Below are positions 9,182 to 18,652 of a stretch of 59,774 nt of DNA, in pieces. The stretch comes from Crocosphaera sp. UHCC 0190 (GTDB taxonomy: Bacteria; Cyanobacteriota; Cyanobacteriia; Cyanobacteriales; Microcystaceae). Every line of letters starts with the position of its first letter. Positions within the stretch are counted from its first letter, which is position 1. Below the pieces are notes generated by a model. The model saw only the letters and a list, made by a program, of their open reading frames with translations. It was not told the DNA's origin and did no database searches. The position numbers and the translations under genes are program-made. The stretch covers positions 1 to 59,774 of the forward strand of contig NZ_JAYGHP010000020.1 of NCBI RefSeq assembly GCF_034932065.1, written 5' to 3'.

Positions 9182-9460
9182 TTAATGGGGTAGGTTAAGG
9201 AAGTTGGGGAAAAATAACTTAATTACCCCACTGGTTAAAGCGATAATAACCCCAATAGCAACGGAACGATTGATAAACTCTTGAGAATCTAACCGTTTAT
9301 TCATTCCTTTTAGTTCTGTCTTAACTTCCGTTACTTCTATCTCAATCTTATTCAAGCGTTCATCTATCTTATCAAAACGTTCATTCATTTTATCTAGTTT
9401 GTCGTCCATACGCTTAAGGACTTCTTCTAGTGAGTAGGTGACTGTTACAGGGTCGCTCAT
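9182..9460 (-). CDS. Small coiled-coil plus membrane-anchor protein (array copy 1)
   Basis: A 92-aa member and the first of the array in transcription order. It has the longest coil: the motif NERFDKIDERLNKIE extends the heptads by about seven residues relative to copy 2. One C-terminal membrane helix and the FFPNFLNLPH tail follow. The predicted topology is a cytoplasmic rod anchored by a C-terminal helix. Its partner and role are unknown. High similarity to copy 2 suggests recent duplication. Confidence 0.72.
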   Translation of the reverse strand: MSDPVTVTYSLEEVLKRMDDKLDKMNERFDKIDERLNKIEIEVTEVKTELKGMNKRLDSQEFINRSVAIGVIIALTSGVIKLFFPNFLNLPH

Positions 9461-9610
9461 GGGTTAAACTCCTAATTAGTTATATTTTTCGAGATGTCCC
9501 TTTTAGTTGCAGTCAGGGGACTGTTTTTATGTTATCTTTCAAACCTGAGCGCGGTTAGTAATCAACCCAATAAGCGAGATCGCTTTTCCCAAAGTAAAAT
9601 TTCTCTATAA

Positions 9611-9700
9611 CGAACGTTCAGTACAATTTTGTGGATGACTGTCTTAGGGTTATTAGCAGTAGGTTCATTAGGTGTATTAACCCGTAAGCGCAAGGGATAA
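9611..9700 (+). pseudogene. Remnant of a PEP-CTERM protein C-terminus
   Basis: Between a TAA at 9608 and the TAA at 9698 the frame reads ...WMTVLGLLAVGSLGVLTRKRKG. A short hydrophobic helix with a Gly pair followed by a basic TRKRKG end is the typical end of a PEP-CTERM sorted exoprotein. The upstream PEP motif and the protein body are missing. A hairpin with a T-rich tail follows, as would be expected after a real gene end. I read it as a decayed gene. Confidence 0.5.
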
Positions 9701-9735
9701 ATGAAACATTAATTATCAAGTTAATGTTCGGTGTG

Positions 9736-9766
9736 AGGAAGGTTTAAACCCTTCCTTTCTTATTTT
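9736..9766 (+). terminator. Terminator after the PEP-CTERM remnant
   Basis: AGGAAGG pairs with CCTTCCT around a TTTAAAC loop, followed by TTCTTATTTT. It would end plus-strand transcription coming from the decayed gene and lies just before the convergent recQ end. Confidence 0.6.
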
Positions 9767-9794
9767 CCTGTATCAATCATATAATTAGATTATT

Positions 9795-11930
9795 TTATTT
9801 ATTTTGTCGTCGATACCAACCTCTCACTAACTTAATTTCATTATAACTATAATCATCTCCTAAATGATTTTTTATTGGAGTTAATGCACCATCTCCAATA
9901 GTTTCTATACATTTAATAATCATAGCTTTTTTCGCTTCTGAAATAAACTGATCAATATCAATAGGTTGCTGCATTTCTATTAATTCAGAAATATGGGTAT
10001 AGATGGTTGATTCTTTTAAGTTTCTACTTTTAGCAATTTCTGGAATAGTTAACCCTTGTTGATACAATTGTAAGGTAATCATATTACTCTGATTTGGTAA
10101 GGGTGTGGGTAAACTTTGTTGTTGACAAAATTCCCTAATTTCCGAGACAAAACTATCCCCATATTGTTGTGCTTTATATGCAGTTACTCCAGAAATCTTT
10201 TTAAATGATTCTAATGTTTGGGGTTTAATTTGTGTCATTAAACGTAAACTAGAATCAGCGAAAATAACATAAGGAGGAATTTTATGCACATCTGCTAAAT
10301 GTTTTCTCAACTGTCTTAATTTATCCAACAATAAATCACTTTCAGCTTGTCTAGGATTATATTCATCAAGGGTTTTAGTGGTTAATGATTCTGTGACAGC
10401 TATGTTAACTTTTCGTTCATTTCTAAAGATTTCCCAACTATACTTATTTAATTTTAAAACAGGAAAGCCATCTGTAGTTTCAGTGACTAAACCTTGATGA
10501 ATTAAAGAACGTCCTAACATCTTCCATTCTGCCACACTTCTGTCTTTTCCAATGCCATAAGTTGATAATAAATGATGGCCATATTGTTCAATTTTTTTCT
10601 TTTTAGATCCCATTAAAACATCAATAATATGAGTCATCCCAAATCTTTCTTGACAACGGGCCACACAAGAGAGAAATTTTTGCGCTTCAATTGTCCAATC
10701 TTCTACAGGTTTAGGGTTTTTACAATTATCACAATTATCACAATTTCCACTAAATTTCTGACCAAAATATCTTAAAACAATGCTTCTTCTACACTCAGTG
10801 CCTTCTGCATAATCTACGACTTGACGTAACTGTTGACGAGCAACTTTTTGTTCTTGTGGTTCTGATTTTTGATCAATTATAAATTCAATCTTTTTGAGAT
10901 CGCCAAAACTCAAAAATAAAACACAATTTGCCGGTTCTCCATCCCTTCCTGCTCGACCAGATTCTTGATAATAACCTTCTAAATTACGGGGTAAATCATA
11001 ATGAACCACAAAGCGAACATCGGGTTTATTAATACCCATTCCAAAGGCAATAGTTGCTACAATAATTCTGACATCATCCCGAATAAATCTGGTTTGATTA
11101 ATTGACCTTTCATCATCATACATTCCTGCATGATAAGGTAAGGCATCAATACCATCTTGTTGTAAGCGTGAGGCAATCATATCAACATTTTTACGGCTTA
11201 AACAATAAATAATTCCAGAGCCTTTTTGAGTGCGAATATAACTCAATAATTGTTGATAACTTCTTTTGGATTTTGGTTGAACTTCATAATATAAATTAGG
11301 ACGATCAAAACTAGCCAGATGTACCGTCGGATTTTTGAGTTCTAACTGTTTAATAATATCCTCTCTTACCCGTTTAGTTGCCGTAGCAGTTAAGGCCAAC
11401 ATGGGAACTTGAGGATAACGGTTTCTTAGCTGCTTTAATTGTCGATATTCAGGACGAAAATCATGACCCCATTCTGATACACAGTGGGCCTCGTCAATAG
11501 CAAAAGCAGAAATCCCAATTTTAGTAGCCAAAAAATCTAGAAAGGGGATAAATTTTTCATTTAATAATCGTTCTGGTGCCACATAAAGTAACTTAATTTT
11601 TCCACTGACAATGGCTTTTTCTCTTGATTGTAATTCTTCCCAATTTAAGGTACTATTCAAGAAAGTGGCACCGATACCATTATCTAATAAAGCATCAACT
11701 TGATCTTGCATCAAGGCAATTAACGGGGAAACCACCACAGTTAACCCAGGTTTCAATAAAGCGGGAAGCTGAAAACATAAAGACTTGCCCCCTCCCGTGG
11801 GCATAATTACTAATAAATCTCGATTTTCAATGGCTTCCGTAATGATTTTAGACTGACCAGGACGAAACTTATCGTAACCAAAAAAATACTTAAGGGCTTG
11901 TTCAAGGGATGTAAACTGGGGCATTGTCAT
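9795..11930 (-). CDS. recQ: ATP-dependent DNA helicase RecQ
   Basis: A 711-aa RecQ helicase that unwinds DNA 3' to 5' in recombination and fork repair. The helicase core has Walker A (MPTGGGKSL near residue 41), DEAHC, the SAT-like [11 protein letters not shown], and motif VI ([12 protein letters not shown]). The RQC zinc site is clear: C-RRS followed by [12 protein letters not shown]. An HRDC domain follows near residues 535-615, then an extra winged/HTH-like C-terminal segment ([21 protein letters not shown]). This full RecQ-RQC-HRDC-HTH layout matches the long bacterial form. It is divergent from gpmI and transcribed alone. Confidence 0.95.
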   Translation of the reverse strand: MTMPQFTSLEQALKYFFGYDKFRPGQSKIITEAIENRDLLVIMPTGGGKSLCFQLPALLKPGLTVVVSPLIALMQDQVDALLDNGIGATFLNSTLNWEELQSREKAIVSGKIKLLYVAPERLLNEKFIPFLDFLATKIGISAFAIDEAHCVSEWGHDFRPEYRQLKQLRNRYPQVPMLALTATATKRVREDIIKQLELKNPTVHLASFDRPNLYYEVQPKSKRSYQQLLSYIRTQKGSGIIYCLSRKNVDMIASRLQQDGIDALPYHAGMYDDERSINQTRFIRDDVRIIVATIAFGMGINKPDVRFVVHYDLPRNLEGYYQESGRAGRDGEPANCVLFLSFGDLKKIEFIIDQKSEPQEQKVARQQLRQVVDYAEGTECRRSIVLRYFGQKFSGNCDNCDNCKNPKPVEDWTIEAQKFLSCVARCQERFGMTHIIDVLMGSKKKKIEQYGHHLLSTYGIGKDRSVAEWKMLGRSLIHQGLVTETTDGFPVLKLNKYSWEIFRNERKVNIAVTESLTTKTLDEYNPRQAESDLLLDKLRQLRKHLADVHKIPPYVIFADSSLRLMTQIKPQTLESFKKISGVTAYKAQQYGDSFVSEIREFCQQQSLPTPLPNQSNMITLQLYQQGLTIPEIAKSRNLKESTIYTHISELIEMQQPIDIDQFISEAKKAMIIKCIETIGDGALTPIKNHLGDDYSYNEIKLVRGWYRRQNK

Positions 11931-12151
11931 CCGAGAATTCTTTAATAATTATAATCAGAAATTGTGAATATAAAAAGATAATTAAGATGATTTGTTCTCA
12001 ATACTGATTATTTCAGTAAGCAGTTGTTATTGATAAGATAAGTATATTTACAAAAAAAGAATGTTGTCAAGAAAACATGAGAATTGGATACTTGAGAGCA
12101 GATAATGTTATTATTCATACAGATGTAAACTGAATTAATAGGTGAACAATC

Positions 12152-13750
12152 ATGGCACAAGCACCTGTCTCTCCCGTGGTGCTAGTAATTCTAGATGGCT
12201 GGGGTTATCGTCAATCAACCGAAGATAACGCCATTGCGATGGCCCAGACTCCGGTGATGGACTGCCTTTGGACGACCTATCCCCGAACCTTAATTCGGAC
12301 AGCGGGCAAAGATGTGGGGCTTCCCCAAGGTCAAATGGGCAACTCAGAAGTTGGACACCTCAACCTAGGTTCTGGTCGTATTGTCCCCCAAGAATTAGTC
12401 AGAATTTCCGATGCCGTTGAAGATGGGTCAATTTACGAAAATCCCAAGTTAGTGGAAATTTGTGAAGAAGTGCGTTCTAGCAAAGGAAAACTCCATCTCA
12501 TTGGCTTATGTTCAGAAGGGGGCGTGCATTCTCATATCGATCACCTATTAGGACTCCTCAATTTAGCTAAACAACAAAATATCACAGATGTTTGTGTTCA
12601 TGCTATTACCGATGGCCGAGATACCAACACCACCGATGGGGTAAAGGCGATCGCCAAAATTGCTGAGCATATTAAAAAAATCGGGATTGGACGCATTGCC
12701 ACCGTCAGTGGCCGTTATTATGCAATGGATCGGGATAATCGTTGGGATCGGGTACAAAAAGCCTATGATCTGATCACTGAAAACGGCGTTGGTGATGGAC
12801 GTTCTGCCATTGAAGTTATACAAGATTTTTATACTCAAGATAAAACCGACGAATTTATTCCCCCCACCCGTATTGCACCAGGGGCGATAGAAGCGGGAGA
12901 TGGGGTCATTTTCTTTAATTTTCGACCTGATCGGGCCAGAGAAATCTGTTCAGCCCTTACCATGCCCAGTTTTGAAGGATTTCCGCGAGAATTAATCCAA
13001 CCTTTAGATTTTGTCACCTTTACCCAATACGATCCTCGTCTACCCGTTAAGGTTGCCTTTGAACCCCAAAACCTCGACAATATTTTAGGAGAAGTTGTCT
13101 CTCGTCATGGGTTGAAACAATTTCGCACCGCCGAAACCGAAAAATATCCCCATGTGACCTATTTCTTCAATGGGGGTTTAGAAAAACCCCTTGAAGGAGA
13201 AGATCGAGAACTGATTCAAAGTCCCATGGTAGCGACTTATGATCAGGCTCCAGCAATGTCCGCAGAAGCAGTGACAGATGTCGCTTGTAAAGCCATCGAA
13301 AAAGGTGTTTATTCCCTGATCGTCATGAATTATGCCAACCCTGATATGGTAGGTCATACAGGCAACACAGAAGCGGCAGTGCAAGCCATTGAAACCGTCG
13401 ATAATTGTTTAGGGCGATTATTGTCTAGTATTAGTAAAATGGGGGGAACTGCCCTTATTACTGCTGATCATGGCAATGCAGAAACCATGAGAGATGAAGA
13501 GGGGAACATCTGGACAGCCCATACCACTAATCCTGTCCCCTTTATTTTAGTCGAGGGAGAAGGGCGCAAAATTCCTGGTCATGGCGGTATGGTTGAATTA
13601 AGGGACGATGGAAAATTAGCTGATGTTGCCCCAACCATCCTCCAGATTTTACAATTACCACAGCCAGTAGAAATGACAGGGCGATCGCTGATTCAACCTG
13701 CCCAGGTGGAAATCAAAACGAATCGTACCCCTGTTCGCATTTCTCGTTAA
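12152..13750 (+). CDS. gpmI: 2,3-bisphosphoglycerate-independent phosphoglycerate mutase
   Basis: A 532-aa alkaline-phosphatase-superfamily mutase interconverting 3- and 2-phosphoglycerate. The N-terminal metal/phosphoserine region is intact (VVLVILDGWGYR, then QMGNSEVGHLNLGSGR with the catalytic Ser). Later ligands appear as HSHIDHLLGL, GRDTNTTDG, SGRYYAMDRDNRWDR, MNYANPDMVGHTG and TADHGNAE...HTTNPVPF. Length fits the family. secG follows 25 bp downstream in the same direction, an arrangement seen in other cyanobacteria. Confidence 0.97.
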   Translation: MAQAPVSPVVLVILDGWGYRQSTEDNAIAMAQTPVMDCLWTTYPRTLIRTAGKDVGLPQGQMGNSEVGHLNLGSGRIVPQELVRISDAVEDGSIYENPKLVEICEEVRSSKGKLHLIGLCSEGGVHSHIDHLLGLLNLAKQQNITDVCVHAITDGRDTNTTDGVKAIAKIAEHIKKIGIGRIATVSGRYYAMDRDNRWDRVQKAYDLITENGVGDGRSAIEVIQDFYTQDKTDEFIPPTRIAPGAIEAGDGVIFFNFRPDRAREICSALTMPSFEGFPRELIQPLDFVTFTQYDPRLPVKVAFEPQNLDNILGEVVSRHGLKQFRTAETEKYPHVTYFFNGGLEKPLEGEDRELIQSPMVATYDQAPAMSAEAVTDVACKAIEKGVYSLIVMNYANPDMVGHTGNTEAAVQAIETVDNCLGRLLSSISKMGGTALITADHGNAETMRDEEGNIWTAHTTNPVPFILVEGEGRKIPGHGGMVELRDDGKLADVAPTILQILQLPQPVEMTGRSLIQPAQVEIKTNRTPVRISR

Positions 13751-13775
13751 CCAATCATAAGCCTTTAAGAAACTA

Positions 13776-14015
13776 ATGACCTTACCGCAACTTATTCAGA
13801 TTATTTGGACAGTCTCCGCCGCTTTGTTAGTCATTCTCATCCTCTTACATAGTCCCAAAGGGGACGGGTTGGGGGGTATTGGGGGACAAGCGCAATTATT
13901 TACGTCAGCTAAGAGTGCTGAAAAGACCTTAAACCAAGTCACTTGGACTCTCAGCACGGTTTTTATTGCTTTGACTATCGTTTTAAGTGCTGGATGGTTA
14001 AATTCCCAAGGATAA
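13776..14015 (+). CDS. secG: Preprotein translocase subunit SecG
   Basis: A 79-aa two-helix membrane protein. The first helix is SAALLVILILLHSPKGDGLGG; the conserved cytoplasmic loop GDGLGGIGGQAQLFTSAKSAEKTL follows in part, then the second helix TLSTVFIALTIVLSAGWL. This is the standard SecG pattern; it assists SecYE in protein export. It follows gpmI closely and is probably cotranscribed. Confidence 0.93.
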   Translation: MTLPQLIQIIWTVSAALLVILILLHSPKGDGLGGIGGQAQLFTSAKSAEKTLNQVTWTLSTVFIALTIVLSAGWLNSQG

Positions 14016-14046
14016 GTTCATCAGGACTTACTCACAGACTCCATCT

Positions 14047-14074
14047 GTCGGAGTAATTGATGAATTACTCCGAC
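14047..14074. repeat. Perfect 12-bp-arm palindromic repeat
   Basis: GTCGGAGTAATT and its exact complement flank a 4-nt GATG loop, between convergent secG and minE. No T-run follows, so it is more likely a dispersed cyanobacterial palindrome than an ordinary terminator, although it could stop both transcripts. Confidence 0.65.
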
Positions 14075-14113
14075 GAACTATCGATAACATAGTCTTCTAG
14101 GCTGTCATCCAAA

Positions 14114-14416
14114 TTACTCCGTACTCAAAGACTTAGGAGGCGTGACTTTTTCTGGTTTAACCCGACGAATGGGTAAATTAGCAATTAAAGCAGTCATTCG
14201 TTGATCGCTTTCTAAAGAAAATTCCATCTCATCAGGATCAATATCCACATAACGACTGACGACTGTTAGAATATCTTGACGCATCGCTTCGACCATTTCC
14301 GGATCAAGTCCCACCCGATCATGAGCAATGATAAACTTAAGACGGCGTTTTGCATCTTCCCCACTTTTTGGGGAACTTTTCCAGGGGAATAATTTTTCAA
14401 GTAATTCAAGAATCAT
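14114..14416 (-). CDS. minE: Cell division topological specificity factor MinE
   Basis: A 100-aa MinE. The N-terminal membrane/MinD-binding segment ([13 protein letters not shown]) is followed by [20 protein letters not shown] and the topological specificity domain with [21 protein letters not shown]. It activates MinD ATPase and drives pole-to-pole oscillation. It is the last gene of minC-minD-minE, with a 26-bp gap after minD. Confidence 0.96.
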   Translation of the reverse strand: MILELLEKLFPWKSSPKSGEDAKRRLKFIIAHDRVGLDPEMVEAMRQDILTVVSRYVDIDPDEMEFSLESDQRMTALIANLPIRRVKPEKVTPPKSLSTE

Positions 14417-14442
14417 TAGGTTAACTCAATGAAAAAAAGGGG

Positions 14443-15243
14443 TTAATTACCGAAAAAACGGCGGCGAAAACGATTGAATAAGTTATCATCAGCGGCCATT
14501 AAATCTAAGAAAGGAATTTTTTTGCCATCTAATCGTTGGGCAATATTATTAAAAGCGATCGCTGGCAGAGAAGGAGTTTCTTCTAACACTAAAGGTTCCC
14601 CTCGGTTGGTAGAAACAATAATCCGTTCATCATCAGGAACAATGCCAATTAAAGGCACTACCAATAAATCTAAAATATCTTCCACACTAATCATCTGATT
14701 TAGCTGAATCATTTTAGGTTTGATGCGGTTAACAATTAAGTGAATTTGTTTAATATCTTCGCTTTCTAATAACCCCACAATTCGATCCGCATCCCGTACA
14801 GCCGCCATTTCAGGAGTCGTCACAATAATCGCTTCTTGGGCCGGCGCAATGGCATTACGGAAACCCATTTCAATCCCCGCAGGACTATCAATAAAGATAA
14901 AATCAAACTGTTTATCTAATTGGGACACCAATTGCTTCATTTCTTCGGGACTAATAGCTTCTTTAGTACGATTTTGGGCCGCAGGTAACAGCACTAAATT
15001 GGGTTGCCGTTTATCTTTAACCAAGGCCTTTTCAATGGTACATTCCCCGGACAAAACATCAATAGCCGTATAAACAACCCGTTGTTCTAGTCCCAGGAGT
15101 AAATCTAAATTTCTTAGGCCAAAGTCAGCATCAATCAGAGCAATCTTGAAGCCTAAACGGGCGATTGCCGACCCTAAATTTGCTGTAATAGTAGTTTTGC
15201 CAACCCCTCCTTTACCGGAGGTAATAACAATAACACGACTCAT
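14443..15243 (-). CDS. minD: Septum site-determining ATPase MinD
   Basis: A 266-aa ParA-family ATPase. It has the deviant Walker A KGGVGKTTITANLG at the N-terminus, switch/Walker B segments (LIDADFGLRNLDLLLG and FIFIDSPAGIE) and a C-terminal amphipathic helix (FNRFRRRFFGN) for membrane binding. It recruits MinC to membranes to block polar division and is released by MinE. It lies between minC and minE in one operon. Confidence 0.97.
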   Translation of the reverse strand: MSRVIVITSGKGGVGKTTITANLGSAIARLGFKIALIDADFGLRNLDLLLGLEQRVVYTAIDVLSGECTIEKALVKDKRQPNLVLLPAAQNRTKEAISPEEMKQLVSQLDKQFDFIFIDSPAGIEMGFRNAIAPAQEAIIVTTPEMAAVRDADRIVGLLESEDIKQIHLIVNRIKPKMIQLNQMISVEDILDLLVVPLIGIVPDDERIIVSTNRGEPLVLEETPSLPAIAFNNIAQRLDGKKIPFLDLMAADDNLFNRFRRRFFGN

Positions 15244-15278
15244 AATTTAAAACTCAATTATCAAACTAGAATTTAATG

Positions 15279-16097
15279 TTAACCAGGATTTGCTGCTAAT
15301 TTTTCTGTCCATCCTTTTTCCCTTGGGGTAAAAATATGGGTTTTACTAAAATTCAGGGCAGACTTTAAGCGAATTCCTTCAGACGTAATATAAGCCACTT
15401 CTGGCCCAATCATGTCTGGGTTTTCTGACGGGGGCCGGGCCACCGCATCGGCAATGCGTAATTGGGTGGGTTGCATTCGGAGAGCCATAATACAACATTC
15501 TGGGTTGCCTTTAGCCCCGGCATGAGCAATTCCCCGTAAACATCCCCAAATTATAATATCCCCATCGGCGATAATTTCACCTCCTGGGTTGACATCTCCT
15601 TGAATAATAATAGTTCCTGGATGACGAATAGCTACCCCAGAACGGACGGTGGTTTTGAGGTGTAAGGGTTCGGTTAAGTTGGTTGGGGTGGGTTGTTCTG
15701 TAAATAAAAGCTCTCGTTTGGGGGCTTCTTGTTCGACAGAATAGCCGGCCGTTGCTGCGGTGATGGCAGTTTGACGACGACTGGTAAAGACACGGGTTAA
15801 TTTTAGTTCAGCAGACTCTAACGCTTCTCCAATATGGTGAAATTGTCGGCTATCGAGTAAGCGGTTTTCTACTAAGAGATGAACGGCTGTGCCTGGAGTC
15901 CAGGTTCCTTTATGATGGTTTAAGCAGTATTTTAAGTCCTGTAGCAGTTCTACCCAGTCTTTATTGACATCTTTGGGTTCTGTGTCGGGCAAGATTAACA
16001 GGAGTTTCTTTCCGGCCCGTTTTATGTGGACTTGGGAGTAGGGTTTTGGTGGTGATGGGTTGGGGTTAGGTGGGGAAGTCGTTGACTCAGGATTCAT
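15279..16097 (-). CDS. minC: Septum site-determining protein MinC
   Basis: A 272-aa MinC, which inhibits FtsZ polymers at wrong sites. The N-terminal domain is preceded by a Pro/Asn-rich leader (SPPNPNPSPPKPYSQ). The C-terminal beta-helix domain is typical: VRSGVAIRHPGTIIIQGDVNPGGEI, in part, and IIWGCLRGIAHAGAKGN. It is first in the minCDE operon with a 35-bp gap to minD. Confidence 0.93.
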   Translation of the reverse strand: MNPESTTSPPNPNPSPPKPYSQVHIKRAGKKLLLILPDTEPKDVNKDWVELLQDLKYCLNHHKGTWTPGTAVHLLVENRLLDSRQFHHIGEALESAELKLTRVFTSRRQTAITAATAGYSVEQEAPKRELLFTEQPTPTNLTEPLHLKTTVRSGVAIRHPGTIIIQGDVNPGGEIIADGDIIIWGCLRGIAHAGAKGNPECCIMALRMQPTQLRIADAVARPPSENPDMIGPEVAYITSEGIRLKSALNFSKTHIFTPREKGWTEKLAANPG

Positions 16098-16201
16098 ACG
16101 CTCAAATATTTCGAGAATCTTAAGCTTAAGCTTAGCATTTTAACGGGATAAGGGAGTGATGGGGGAACAGAGTTTGATTAATTTTGGTTGAAGGTAATGT
16201 T

Positions 16202-16882
16202 ATGGTGATGCAATTAGAAAATGTGGTTCCGTTTGGTCGGTCGTTTGATGAATATATCAAAATGTTTAATCTGTCTGCTGCTGATCTAAAAAAAACAATT
16301 TTAGGGGTGGCTGATGGGCCAGCTAGTTTTAATGCAGAAGGCACAAAACAATGGGTTTCTATTACTTCTATTGATCCCATTTATCAGTTTACAGGAGAGG
16401 AAATTGAACAGCGATTTAATACTGTTATCGATAATATTATTGAACAGGTAAAAGCAACCCCCAATGATTGGGTTTGGTCTTATCATCACTCTCCTGATAA
16501 TTTACGGAAAAATCGGCTTAAGGTACTTCAGGAATTTTTAGCTGATTATGATTTAGGTAAAAAAAGTCAAAGATATTGTTTAGATATCTTGCCAAATCTG
16601 TCATTTAATGATAATAATTTTGACTTAGCGTTATGTTCTCATTTTCTATTTTTGTATTCAGATCATTATGATTTGAAGTTTCATCTTGAATCAATTCAAG
16701 AAATGCTTCGGGTGAGTTCAGAGGTGAGAATTTTTCCTTTATTAACTTTGATGTTAGAGATTTCTCCCCATCTTGATCCGATTATTCATGAGTTTCAACA
16801 AATGGAATATGATGTATCTATTATTAAAGTTGAATATGAGTTACAAAAAGGAGGCAATCAGATGTTAGTGATTAGGAGATAA
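16202..16882 (+). CDS. SAM-dependent methyltransferase-like protein
   Basis: A 226-aa protein whose second half resembles a degenerate class I methyltransferase: FDLALCSHFLFLYSDHYDL, then EMLRVSSEVRIFPLL, as in motif IV/post-IV regions of small-molecule methyltransferases. The usual glycine-rich motif I near the N-terminus is not recognisable, since the middle reads FGRSFDEYIKMFNLSAADL and LGVADGPASFNAEG (the latter is a likely motif I variant). Start at ATG 16202 or 16208; the TTG at 16184 has no benefit. It is divergent from minC. Substrate unknown. Confidence 0.6.
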   Translation: MVMQLENVVPFGRSFDEYIKMFNLSAADLKKTILGVADGPASFNAEGTKQWVSITSIDPIYQFTGEEIEQRFNTVIDNIIEQVKATPNDWVWSYHHSPDNLRKNRLKVLQEFLADYDLGKKSQRYCLDILPNLSFNDNNFDLALCSHFLFLYSDHYDLKFHLESIQEMLRVSSEVRIFPLLTLMLEISPHLDPIIHEFQQMEYDVSIIKVEYELQKGGNQMLVIRR

Positions 16883-16907
16883 TCACACAATTAAACAGAA
16901 TTTAACT

Positions 16908-17129
16908 TCAATAATGATAAACGTTTGTTTCTGCATCAGAGGATAATTTTGCTAAGTCTTGACGTAACCCTTTTCCAATGTAAAATTTTAATAGAGCTTC
17001 TAAAGACATATCCTGATTATCTGCTATCTTTTTAAGGGATTCTAAAGTATCTTTCGGAATGGCAATCGATACACTTTCTGAGGGACGGGATTTAATATTA
17101 AGAATAGTTTCTTCATTAGTCTTGTTCAT
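16908..17129 (-). CDS. CopG/BrnA-like antitoxin
   Basis: A 73-aa protein with a ribbon-helix-helix-like stretch (SVSIAIPKDTLESLKKIADNQ and MSLEALLKFYIGKGLRQDL). It follows the BrnT-like toxin gene with a 14-bp overlap, which is the brnT-brnA order. Antitoxins of this class bind the toxin and repress the operon. The overlap implies translational coupling. Confidence 0.72.
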   Translation of the reverse strand: MNKTNEETILNIKSRPSESVSIAIPKDTLESLKKIADNQDMSLEALLKFYIGKGLRQDLAKLSSDAETNVYHY

Positions 17130-17409
17130 ATTGTTTTTTCTCCCTAGGAGTGGCTGGACGAGCAGAAATAATGCGCGTTCGTTGATTTCTTTCTACATAA
17201 ACGATAAATAAAATACGATAAGCTAGAGAATAACCGAGAATAAATTCTCTTATTTCACCACTGACTGTAGCGTCTCCTGTTTGATAAAATGGATCGAAAA
17301 ATGCCTCGGCTGCTTCTTCAAATGTTACGCCATGTTTCTCCAGATTAACTTGAGCTTTTTTGGCATCCCATTCAAATTCAATTCCTTGTAAGGGATAGAC
17401 GACTTCCAT
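17116..17409 (-). CDS. BrnT family toxin
   Basis: A 97-aa BrnT-fold (RelE-like) ribonuclease toxin. The family signature FEWDAKKAQVNLEKHGVTFEEA opens the protein in part, followed by AFFDPFY, then LGYSLAYRILFIVYVER and the C-terminal RIISARPATPREKKQYE. The R-S-A-R...E-R segment carries the usual catalytic residues. It lies first in a two-gene toxin-antitoxin operon. Confidence 0.85.
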   Translation of the reverse strand: MEVVYPLQGIEFEWDAKKAQVNLEKHGVTFEEAAEAFFDPFYQTGDATVSGEIREFILGYSLAYRILFIVYVERNQRTRIISARPATPREKKQYEQD

Positions 17410-17475
17410 ATTATAGATCTTATCGTTATTATTATTTTACTAACGATATTGTTTTGTAAAAAAAGACTAAACCTA

Positions 17476-18582
17476 TCAATTCTGTAACACCAATCTCGCT
17501 AACCCTACTCCTGGATAATAATTCTCTAAAATTTGTTGATAATCATACCCTTGTTTAGCCAATTCATAGGCCCCTGTTTGACTCATTCCCCTTCCCCCAT
17601 GGGCCCGGGCTACAATATCATCTGTTGACGCATAAAGGGACTCGACAACTCCCCCTTTATAACTCAAAATTTGTCCCATAGTTTCCTGTACCGCCTGATG
17701 ACCCGTATTATATTCACTATTTAAACCCTTATACACCTGCCAACGTTGGGTATTGCCTAAATCGTACCAAGAACTAGCGGGGCGGATCATATGAACTAAG
17801 GCATAGGAACGGGCAGCGATCGCTTGGGCCTTTAATGCTTCTGTGGGTGCATTGGCGTGCATTTCACTGCCTACTACACTGTATAAATAATGCTCTAAGT
17901 CCACATAATTGACCACTAAGAGGCTATTTCCTTGAGATACCAGCAAAATTTTCCCCCGATACCAGCGATCGCCTACATAGATTAAACTGCCTTGGGTTGG
18001 TTGTACCCACACCACCCCAGGTACAGAATTTCCCCCAACTGATAACGCGGCCCCGTCGGGTTGTACGTTCCATCCTTGACTACCAGCAAGGGTTTTGACT
18101 TGTCTCCCATCTCTATCGGTAATAATAGCCTGGCCAGAAGTCCCAAGGGTGGTCATGGGTTCATCCCGTAAAATTGCCACCCTGATCTCTAAGGGTGGGG
18201 GTTGATAGTCAGCGGGGGCCGGGGCCAGGGGTTGGGGTGGAGATGGGGGTTTAGTCGCCGCTTTGGGTTTGGGGGACGGGGGTTTAGGAGAGGCTTTAGG
18301 CTGGGGTGAGGGGGGTTTTGGGGAGGTTTGAGGTTGAGGAGACTGAAGCTTAGGATGGGGCTGTTTTAGGGTCAATGAGGGGTCATTGACGGGGGGTTTG
18401 GGGACGGGAGGGGGTTGCAGTTGGCTTAAGGGAGGTAATGGGGGGGCCTTGGTTTCTAGATCTGCGGTAGTGTCTGAGGGTTGCCAATGGATAAGGGCCA
18501 TGGGAACTGCGATCGCAGAAATTAGGGGAACTCCCCACATTCCAAAACGGTTAACTAACGGGCCCATAGGTAACTTTTTCAT
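17476..18582 (-). CDS. SpoIID/LytB-domain protein with a proline-rich linker
   Basis: A 368-aa envelope protein. A short N-terminal membrane anchor (VPLISAIAVPMALIHW) is followed by a long Pro/Lys/Gln-rich spacer (residues ~45-130). The SpoIID domain then runs to the end: LRVEHYLYSV-type core (VNYVDLEHYLYSVVGSEM), ALKAQAIAARSYALVH, and the C-terminal HGGRGMSQTGAYELAKQGYD in part. SpoIID proteins are lytic transglycosylases or peptidoglycan-binding regulators; cyanobacterial versions probably act on septal or cell-wall glycan. Monocistronic. Confidence 0.85.
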   Translation of the reverse strand: MKKLPMGPLVNRFGMWGVPLISAIAVPMALIHWQPSDTTADLETKAPPLPPLSQLQPPPVPKPPVNDPSLTLKQPHPKLQSPQPQTSPKPPSPQPKASPKPPSPKPKAATKPPSPPQPLAPAPADYQPPPLEIRVAILRDEPMTTLGTSGQAIITDRDGRQVKTLAGSQGWNVQPDGAALSVGGNSVPGVVWVQPTQGSLIYVGDRWYRGKILLVSQGNSLLVVNYVDLEHYLYSVVGSEMHANAPTEALKAQAIAARSYALVHMIRPASSWYDLGNTQRWQVYKGLNSEYNTGHQAVQETMGQILSYKGGVVESLYASTDDIVARAHGGRGMSQTGAYELAKQGYDYQQILENYYPGVGLARLVLQN

Positions 18583-18652
18583 ACATTTAGCAACTTCTCA
18601 GAATTAGCTTAGTTTACACTCATCACTCATGGCATTTTATCAAACTTTTTTC

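Larger units (their letters stand above)
8567..9481. repeat. Tandem gene array with a shared leader (three genes and one vestigial leader)
   Basis: The start-codon/leader string read on the plus strand as CATGGGTTAAACTCCTAAT occurs at 8567, ~8865 and ~9458, with a two-base variant at ~9151. Spacing of the three full units is about 277-286 bp. The 8567 copy is followed on the minus strand only by ATG AAA GAA TAA. It is therefore the leader of a fourth copy whose coding part is lost. Tandem duplication with later deletion explains this. Confidence 0.8.

Noticed and set aside
12563-13384. Minus-strand frames opposite gpmI
   Set aside because: Antisense shadows; gpmI motifs are complete on the plus strand.
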